A DNA stretch of 64,000 nucleotides, taken from contig CM077670.1 of assembly GCA_039707655.1 (NCBI GenBank), forward strand, positions 147,106,001 to 147,170,000, read 5' to 3'. Shown piece after piece: positions 57,293 to 64,000 of the stretch; the first letter of the stretch is position 1, and every line of letters begins with the position of its first letter. The stretch comes from Elymus sibiricus (lineage: Eukaryota > Streptophyta > Magnoliopsida > Poales > Poaceae). Under the pieces are notes generated by a model. The model saw nothing but the letters and a program-made list of their open reading frames with translations, searched no databases and was not told the origin of the DNA. The translations under genes and the position numbers were made by a program.

Positions 57293-58000
57293 ATGGCCAG
57301 TTCCTCCAGAGCACCCACTTTCCATAGCCAAACTTTGGCTAATGGCTATGCTGGCTTTCCGCCCATCCTCTCGAGTATGCTCACCCAAGCCCTTGGCTGT
57401 AATACTAGCCCGGTGTATCTGGTGTTCCAATCGAAACCCGTCCCTCACCTTTGCCGATTCTATGCGAATGCGCATATCTGCCCAGGTCCAACGGAGGATG
57501 GGAAGCCCTTGAATTTTTAGGGCAAACCCATGCCCACCCCCGCATTGGCTGTCCAGACAGCTGCTGCGGAAGCCATTGCCCGTATTCGTTTCCAGTTCTA
57601 GGAAGTAGCGGAGATGCGGGAGTTCCGCTACTTTCCCTCTACGTCCAGCGAAGGCTGCGAGTTCTTCAGCACAGTCGAAGATACTGACTCGGCAATGGCT
57701 CACCTAGTTCAGTTCATTGCTGCCCAAGGACTACTGATCTCCGGCATCCTTGGAGAGTTTAAAGCCATTGACCAAAGCACCACTCGGGTTATTACGGAAG
57801 CATACCGTGAGGCCCGTCAAGCTGCATCCCAGGCCACCAGTTCCATGATGCCAAACCCAGTGCCACCTTCGCAGCTAGTGTTAACCTCGAAGCCCATGGA
57901 ACTCTGGGTCCGGCCACCCAAATTCTATTCGAGGAGCTATTCGGCGTCTTCGTCATCGGGATGTGTTCCGGCAAGTTCCCGCCACAGCTCCAACAGTTAA
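57293..58000 (+). pseudogene. N7 ORF0, with two in-frame stops
   Basis: A single frame runs from MASSSRAPTFHSQTL to ASSRHSSNS, interrupted by TAG at 57518-57520 and 57599-57601. The middle AVQTAAAEAIARIRF, then FRYFPSTSSEGCEFF and a helix region (HLVQFIAAQGLLISGILGEF) parallel D8 ORF0. No gag or enzyme motif is present. A frame upstream (from 57050) is open but Pro-rich and probably leader. It is the only sense-strand coding region of N7, so the element may have kept this ORF while losing gag-pol. The function is unknown. Confidence 0.6.
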
Positions 58001-58706
58001 GCCCCCACCTATAGAGGTGTCCGACGATGAAGATGGAAGTTGGCTCAACCTACGTCCCCCAGGAGAACCCCAGCAAGAGTAGAACCCTGTAGTCGGGAGT
58101 GAGTTGTTGTTGTTAGGTGCCTAGTAATGTTGCGTGATGTTGTATGCTTGTATTGCTTGTAACTCGTGTGCTGTTGTAACGTTATGTATGTCTGCTTGCT
58201 CTGTGTGTTTGGTTCATCTATCTCTCTGTTAAGCAGAAATGTTTAGCAGAGCTGGCAATGGTTTCTTAACAATATTTTGATTAGTAAGACACTTACACCT
58301 AATAACAACGGACTCGCTTGGAGTCCCTAATGAAATATGGGCTGGTGTAGGTGTATGTATACCAGGAGTACATACACCCACTAGCATTAAAAGACCATAG
58401 TGTAATCTGTTGGATGTGTTCTTTTCCTTTGCATGTATGTTGCTCCTATATGCATTTGCCTGCATTTTGGTTTGAGTAGATTGCATGTGTATTGTGTGAG
58501 CAATGTCTGCACACCAAGTTCATCCTCCTGAGTACAGACGCAGCAGTACTCGGGTGGAATGCAAAACCGCATACCCTCATCCATTCGTGCTTTCTCCGTT
58601 TGCTAGCCTCCCAAACCCAGAACTCTGGAGAGCCAGTTCTCCCCTCCATAGTCCCTAAATCTTTTTCCCAGAGCCCAGCTGCAAACTCGGAGAAATTCTG
58701 AGAAAT
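58001..58706 (+). other. N7 internal non-coding stretch
   Basis: Nothing coding is recognised. It includes a 10-bp hairpin at 58350-58378 and the sequence just downstream of the mini-gene's polyadenylation signal. Confidence 0.5.
58350..58378. repeat. 10-bp perfect hairpin
   Basis: GGTGTATGTA (58350-58359) pairs with TACATACACC (58369-58378) around TACCAGGAG. It lies between ORF0 and the antisense mini-gene, so it could affect either transcript end. Confidence 0.8.
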
Positions 58707-58712
58707 TTTATT
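58707..58712 (-). terminator. Poly(A) signal AATAAA of the antisense mini-gene
   Basis: AATAAA on the minus strand, 84 bases after the stop, is followed by a T-rich stretch (TTTCTCAGAATTTCTCC), as expected of a plant 3' end. Confidence 0.45.
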
Positions 58713-58795
58713 GCAGCATAAACCGTTACAACCCCTCCAGTCTGAGATTTAACCCCGATTCTACTCCAACACCCACTCGTACCCGGCACAAATAC

Positions 58796-58957
58796 CTAGT
58801 CTTCATGATCACCGCCGCCTCGGAGAGCCACCACTCGAGTAGCGTCATCACGGCGATCATCGAGGATCATCGCCCACAGTAGCAGCGAGAAGCCAACCAA
58901 TGCCGCCAGCAGACCAACCAGGAGGATCGTGATCAGCTCCGAACCTACGTTCGCCAT
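58796..58957 (-). CDS. Antisense mini-gene: 53-residue single-pass membrane protein
   Basis: The minus-strand ATG at 58957 (ATGGCG) opens a 53-codon frame to TAG at 58796. Residues 1-8 are MANVGSEL. Residues 9-31 are strongly hydrophobic (ITILLVGLLAALVGF...LLLWAMI), one clear membrane helix. Residues 32-53 are charged (LDDRRDDATR, GGGDHED). Upstream on the same strand, TATAAAAA (59058-59051) and a CT-rich patch CTCCTTCTCCTTCTCC precede the ATG by about 95 and 25 bases. AATAAA lies at 58712-58707, 84 bases after the stop. TATA box, leader, ORF and poly(A) signal together look like a complete small gene. I do not recognise the protein. It may be captured from the host or be an element gene. The frame extends upstream to a TTG, but the ATG fits the leader better. 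Confidence 0.55.
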   Translation of the reverse strand: MANVGSELITILLVGLLAALVGFSLLLWAMILDDRRDDATRVVALRGGGDHED

Positions 58958-59050
58958 TAACGCCTCGCCTCGAGCTCCTGCAACCAAAAGGAGAAGGAGA
59001 AGGAGCAGAGGTGAGGTGAGGTGCGAGGTAGAGGGAAGAAACCGCGGTCT

Positions 59051-59058
59051 TTTTTATA
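59051..59058 (-). promoter_or_regulatory. TATA box of the antisense mini-gene
   Basis: TATAAAAA on the minus strand lies about 95 bases before the ATG. With transcription starting about 30 bases downstream, the leader would be about 60 bases, pyrimidine-rich. Confidence 0.45.
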
Positions 59059-59616
59059 GCCCAAGTCCGGTGTACGGTGAGCGAGGTCCAGGAGAACTGC
59101 GCGTCACTCGATCACCGGCGTCCAAGAGGCGAATCCGCGAGCAGTGCCGACCGGCGCTGGCCCGCGACGGGAGTGCTCTCTGCATCAACCTCGTGCACGC
59201 CGTGCACTACCAGTGTAGGGTGCTTGACGCCCTAGGAGCTAGGCGTGCGCAGTGTCAGCCGCACGCGGAACATCGCAGAAGCGAGAGAGAGCCGTTGGCT
59301 AGAGAAGGAAGAAGGAGGCTGCCAGTGGGCGCTGGGCCCACCTGTCAGCAGGAGAGGCCACTGTTCTTTGGGGTACCTCTAGTATTTTTGGAAAAAGGAA
59401 TTTTTTTCTAAAAATGTCAGGGCCACGAAAGCAACCCAGCGACCCCTACCCGTGGAGTAGATCCCGCAATATCCGTATCTCGATCTGGGTGTACCGCTTT
59501 TCGGTACCCTTAACTCGGTTGTTTTCAACCATAGGGTTAAGACCCAACCCAGAGGTTTTTCCAGGACGAGTAGTTGTTTTGAGCTAACCCTAGGAATCTC
59601 GAGGATGAGATTCTCT

Positions 59617-59631
59617 TAAGGGGGGAAGGTT
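59617..59631 (+). other. N7 polypurine tract
   Basis: TTAAGGGGGGAAGGT lies immediately before the 3' LTR start TGTAAC at 59632. The preceding GAATCTCGAGGATGAGATTC is an inverted repeat often seen at this place in plant gypsy elements. Confidence 0.9.
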
Positions 59632-60833
59632 TGTAACTACCCAAAAATCGGGTTATCGATTTTTGTGCTGTTATTCCTTCCTAGCTTTCCTCTGCCAAAT
59701 TTTTTTCCTCTGGAATCTGGTGAGTGACCAGGTGAATCCAGACAATCCTCAGCCTCTCCAAAACTTTCCCATGCTCTTGTGCCAGCCAAACTCTCGTCAG
59801 TAAACCCCGAACCACATTCAAACCCTAGTTCCAAAATATCGGAACTGGAAATCCTACCTTTGTGTTTACAAAGGAGCTATCATTTTCCTTGCTCTATTAA
59901 TTCTCCAAAAATTTCTAGAGATCCTCCTTCATTCATAAACCCTAGATGTGCAAAAATATTGCTAAGTCATATGCAATATTTCTCATCTAGAATTAATTCC
60001 TCTTTTTGCCTTTCTGAGGAATTAAATCCAGAAAAATATCTATCCATCTCCAAAGTTCATGAAAACTTGTGGAGATATTCTTTGTGATCATATTGAGCTC
60101 TCACAAAAATATTGGTCATAATTAAATAAGGGAAATTGCATTTTCCTATTTAAAGCCAATATTTCAATTTGGGGCCTTTCCAAAGGAACTACTATTTTGG
60201 TAGCTAGGAAAAACACCAAATAATTTGTGGAGCTGATCCTATCCATATATTCACCATTTCCATCAAAATCTGAAGTTCCATAATTCAAATTTTGAGCACA
60301 ACATCCATTTGCAAATTCTGTCCAGATTTCTAGTTTGCAAAGGAAGTGCTTGCTCCCTTGACGTTTTTTGGGCTGTAATTTTTCAGGGTGGTTAACATTG
60401 ACAAATAACCTCTGGATACCAAAAACTAGCCCATTTAATCCAGCCAATTTTCCTCAGTGAATTATCTAAGTTTCTGTTCAGATTGAATCTCTGTGAAGGA
60501 AGTACCCTCATGGATGATCAATTTGAGCTGAAACTTTTCCAGCTATCTCTCATGACCAAATCATCACTCTACACCAAAAATCAGCTAATTCTATCTAGCC
60601 ATTTGACCCCAGCATCCTCATTCATATTTCTGGCCAGTTTGGTGCCTTGTGAAGGAAGTACCATCTAGATTTGTCCATTTGAGCTGAATTTTTGTCAGCA
60701 TGGCCACCTTGGTAGATGACTAACCCCAGCCCAAGATCAGGCCAAAAGGAGCTCTGTGGTGGCCACACCACGTGTGCAAACTTTGCTGCTGGAACCTGTT
60801 TGACCTTGGTGCATTCACATCGGAGCTCCCCAG
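59632..60833 (+). repeat. N7 3' LTR, truncated
   Basis: It matches 52778-53980 with about 20 differences and breaks off at CTCCCCAGT. ORFs in it equal those in the 5' LTR and are not genes. Confidence 0.9.
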
Positions 60834-63800
60834 TGGAAATGAAGGTAAAATGATTCCTTCCAAGGAATAATTACGAGAAAATAAATTTGAAATCTTTTTG
60901 GTATTTTAAAAATGATTTTTACTTATTTTTATTGCAACAGTAGCACTGTTTGAATTTTGAGAATTTTTGGGTACTTTATTTGAACTTGAAAAATAGTTCA
61001 TCGTATTCTTTGTATTTTTCTGCAAATTTTGGTATATAATATGTCTAGGGGAGATTTTTATTTCTTTTTCTTTCTCTGTTTTATTAAATTAGGAAACAAA
61101 TTTCCTTTAAAAGGAAGCGGCCCACTAAGCGCTAGCCCAGCTGACGCCCGAATCCCTTTTAGATGGCCTGCCCGATCTTTTTCCCACTCCTGTCGCCCGC
61201 TGACCACCTGGCCCCACCGACCGATCGCACCTCACCGCGCTCTCCTTCCTTCTTCCTCCTCCACTTCCATACTTCGTCGGATCGCCGCCGGATACGAATC
61301 CCCTCGCGGTTTCTTGCTGTTTGGCGTTGACCCCTGCCCCAAGCCGACACCCTCTATTTAAACCGAGCCTCTCCGCTCCGTTCTTCCCTAGAAGCCCCCT
61401 CGGTCGATGCCTCTATCTCGCCGTATTGCTCGCCGTCATAGCACACTGCCGCCACCGCCATTGCCGTCGTTCCCCTCCACCTAGCCACCCCGACCCCTGC
61501 CGTCACCACCATTCACCTCGCCGTCATCTACTTCATCTCCCCGATGCCTTCCCTGACCTCCAGGACCGCCGGAGACATCGTCTGCATCGACCCGAAGCCG
61601 CCGCCACCATTGGACATCGCCGGAATCCACCGCCGCTCATTGTAAGCCACCGGAGATCCCCTTCCCCGTCCGATCTACCATGAACGGCTAGGATTAGATC
61701 AAGTTTTTTTTATTAATTACCCCGAATCGTTTTCCTTTAGTTTGCAGTCATCCGTCCATTAGCTCCGCAGTGCACGTCAACCCTAGCCAATCAAGATCTG
61801 CCACGTAGCCCCTGGCCGGTCCGTAGCGATTTCGTTTTTTTAGTTTCTGTTTTAAAAACAGAATAGTTTCTGATTTTAGATTGCATATATCTTTTAGAGT
61901 TTTTAATGTTTTTGAGTGATTCTTTTTGCATTAGTTTCAAAATTTTATAAAGTTTCTGTAGATCCAAAAGTTTTTCATATTTGAAGTTTTAAATTTGAAT
62001 TTGATCAAATTTGCTTCAAACATTGGTTTGCTTGTAATTATTTAATAAAAACTTATTTTGGTTGAAACTTTTTGCTACTGATTTCTAATGAAATTGATTA
62101 TCCAGTGGTTTAAAGAAATTAATTTATAAAATTTAGTTAGATTTGTTTTAAGGAGATTCAAAATAGTAGCATTTATGCCTAGTTTTGTTAATAAGAAAAA
62201 AAATTGTTTTTTTTAGGAAAAAGTCCATTTTACTACCCTGAATAAAGTGTGTGGTTCACATTACCCCCTGATCTATTTTTCTGCTCCCTTCACCCCCTGA
62301 ACAAACCCATACCGGTTAAAAAAAACCCCTGGGTGATTTGCCTGGTTTTGCTGCTGACGTGGCACTAGTCAACAGTGGTTTTGACCTGCGCCCAATCCCC
62401 TCGTAGCCCTTCCACCAACCCAGCGCTACCCGATCCCGAGCGGGAGAGGACCCGAGCACCCGAGCGCGACTGCAAGTTAACGCATGCACGCGATGCAGAG
62501 GCTGGTCGCAGTGGCGCTGGTGCACAGGGGCAGCGACGAGGCAGCGGCGCTTGACGTCCGGCAGCGAGGCTTGAAGCGGAGGCAGCGGCGCGGATCCGGC
62601 GGGGACAGTCGGCGATGGACCGGATCTTGGGCGAGGAGCTCATCCCTGCGGTCCCGGCGGTGGTTGGCGGAGCTCCTGGAAGGCAGCGTCCATGGCGTGC
62701 GGGGTACCTGGGAGAGAGAGCGTGTGAGGTGAGAGAGAGAGGGAGATGAGGCACGGAGAGACAGAGAAGCCGAGAGAGAGGAGGAAGGAGAAGGGCAGTA
62801 GGGCGGTGGAGGCATCCTGGTGCTCGCCGGCAGCGAGGCTGGTGGTTGGCTCAGGGCGCGGGCTCCTCTGACGCGAGGTTGCAGGAGCTCGGGGCAGACC
62901 CGGCAGCGGCGGATGCGTCCAGTGGTTACAGGGGGCGGTCAAAACCACCGTTGACTAGTGCCACGTCAGCAGCAAAACCAGGCAAATCACCTAGGTTTTT
63001 TTTTAACCGGTATGGGTTTGTTCAGGGGGTGAAGGGAGCAGAAAAATAGATCAGGGCGTAATGTGAACCACACACTTTATTCAGGGTAGTAAAATGGACT
63101 TTTTCATTTTTTTATTTTAAAAAGTAATTCTTTTGCCACTTTAGATCATTTCTAGTAGGTTTTCACCTTGACACCAGTAGTTTTTCACTTTTGTTTTGTT
63201 TTAGTTTAGTTTTGAGCTTGTTTGCATAGGATCAATTCTAGTTTCATAATAACTTGTAATTGATTTCTTTGCTAGTATAGTTTTTATTTTCAAAAAATAA
63301 ATTAGTTTTACAAGTTTTATTTTCTGTTAACTTTAATTAGATCAGAAGCAATTTGTATTGATAGTTGAAAGTGTTTTTGGTTTAATTCTAAGTTAATATT
63401 GTTTTGATCGTGACTAGACTTTTATCATAGCTTTTGAATTAATTCTTTTTGCTATGAAAACTTAGATTAAAATTCTTTCTATTAATTTATTAAAAATTTA
63501 TTTTCTTTTCTGTTAAGTTAATAGTTTAGTATTTTCCTTGGTGTTAAACTTTAATTAGGACGGAAACTATTTTGTTGTTTGTAGTTAAGTCCTATAGTTT
63601 CCTTAGGAGTTTTCTTTGGATTTCCTTGAAGTTTTCTTTTGCTTTCTATTTGGTTTTTCTCATTGTTTTCTTTATTGCTTTTTATTTATTGGTTGTTAAT
63701 ATGATTGCTTATATGAATGAAATGTTTGATTAATATAAATTTCATCGGAGAGTGACGCATAGTTCTATCAAGTTATTTCTGAGAGTGATATAATCTTCAT

Positions 63801-64000
63801 CAACTTTTACCAGGCAAGTTCACTTTGACCATATTTTTCATACCTATGTTTTATTGCATTTAGTGTCACCTTTTCAACATTTCCTCCAGTAGTTATATTG
63901 ATTCTTGAACTTGAGGTAGTATCATGAGGTAGGAAAAACCCAATACCCCTGTTACCATTGCCCGGGAAGGGACGTTAGTTTTCATTATTGCTACGCTCTA
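60834..64000 (+). mobile_element. S5-family LTR copy, 5' truncated and running off the window
   Basis: From TGGAAATGAAGG onward it equals 38580-41747. I found six differences in about 3.17 kb (one A-run length change and five substitutions). It includes the TATTTAAA box at 61355-61362 and a MULE copy. It is joined to N7's 3' LTR without a recognisable LTR start, so the junction is a deletion or recombination point. Confidence 0.9.
62218..63105. mobile_element. Second copy of MULE-like element M
   Basis: It has the same ends (GAAAAAGTCC...), the same roughly 170-bp inverted repeats and the same GC-rich centre as 39964-40852, at the same place in the LTR. It was therefore present before the LTR family amplified, and the second copy did not arise by independent insertion. 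Confidence 0.8.

Larger units (their letters stand above)
52778..60833 (+). mobile_element. N7: non-autonomous LTR retrotransposon with ORF0 and an antisense mini-gene
   Basis: It has a 4129-bp 5' LTR, an iMet-type primer site, a 2.7-kb internal domain without gag or pol, a polypurine tract and the first 1.2 kb of the 3' LTR. The two LTR portions differ at only about 20 sites by eye. The LTR resembles D8's in stretches such as CCACATTTGCCGGTATGGGA, so D8-like elements may have supplied its enzymes. The 3' LTR breaks at 60833 and joins an S5-type sequence. Confidence 0.85.

Noticed and set aside
58929..59411. 160-codon plus-strand ORF over the antisense mini-gene
   Set aside because: It is the opposite-strand shadow of the mini-gene's leader and promoter, Arg-rich and without motifs.

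Overview
The window is a nested transposable-element block typical of a large grass genome. The long-terminal-repeat (LTR) families, CACTA elements and Stowaway MITEs point to a Triticeae species (wheat, Aegilops, barley or rye group). That assignment is inferred from element style, not from a species-specific gene. No intact host gene is visible. The only host-like gene is a decayed B3-domain-like pseudogene at 604-3268, and it appears to lie inside a CACTA-type element that ends at 4231. Labels used below are mine.

Layout. C1 (1-4231) is a CACTA-like right half carrying the B3-like pseudogene. L0 (4241-5463) is a truncated LTR. T (5464-50243) is a Tat-like gypsy element with gag and protease remnants and an antisense ORF. 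Its 5' LTR is split by A (5703-23417, target-site duplication AAGCC), an Athila-like gypsy element on the minus strand. A contains the complete CACTA element C2 (8919-18356, duplication CAT) with decayed tnp2-like and En/Spm-type genes, and a fused fragment of another gypsy element, G2 (20690-23284). Further right, T holds a solo LTR, S6 (24094-43600, duplication GTACC). S6 is split by a non-autonomous LTR element, N4 (24837-42944, duplication CATAG). N4 contains a Del/Tekay-like element, D8 (28642-37191, with a nearly complete but broken gag-pol), and a 4.9-kb solo LTR, S5 (37939-42822, duplication CCGAA). S5 carries a MULE-like element, M (39964-40852). Matching duplications on both sides fix this order of insertion.

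Right third. After T come a second T-type LTR with leader (50244-50869), LTR fragments L10 and L11, and a non-autonomous element, N7 (52778-60833). N7 has 4.1-kb LTRs, an initiator-Met primer site, a decayed non-gag ORF homologous to one in D8, and an apparently complete small antisense gene for a 53-residue membrane protein. N7's 3' LTR is cut at 60833 and joined to a near-identical copy of S5, including its MULE, which runs off the window.

How the parts relate. D8 and N7 share an extra ORF (ORF0), the same type of primer site, and LTR segments in which palindromes and hairpins are conserved although their bases differ. They look like an autonomous element and a parasitic partner. The S5 LTR shows the same palindromes and hairpins. 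The most interesting candidates are the N7 antisense mini-gene, the covarying LTR structures, the ORF0 pair and the 216-bp hairpin upstream of the C2 transposase.
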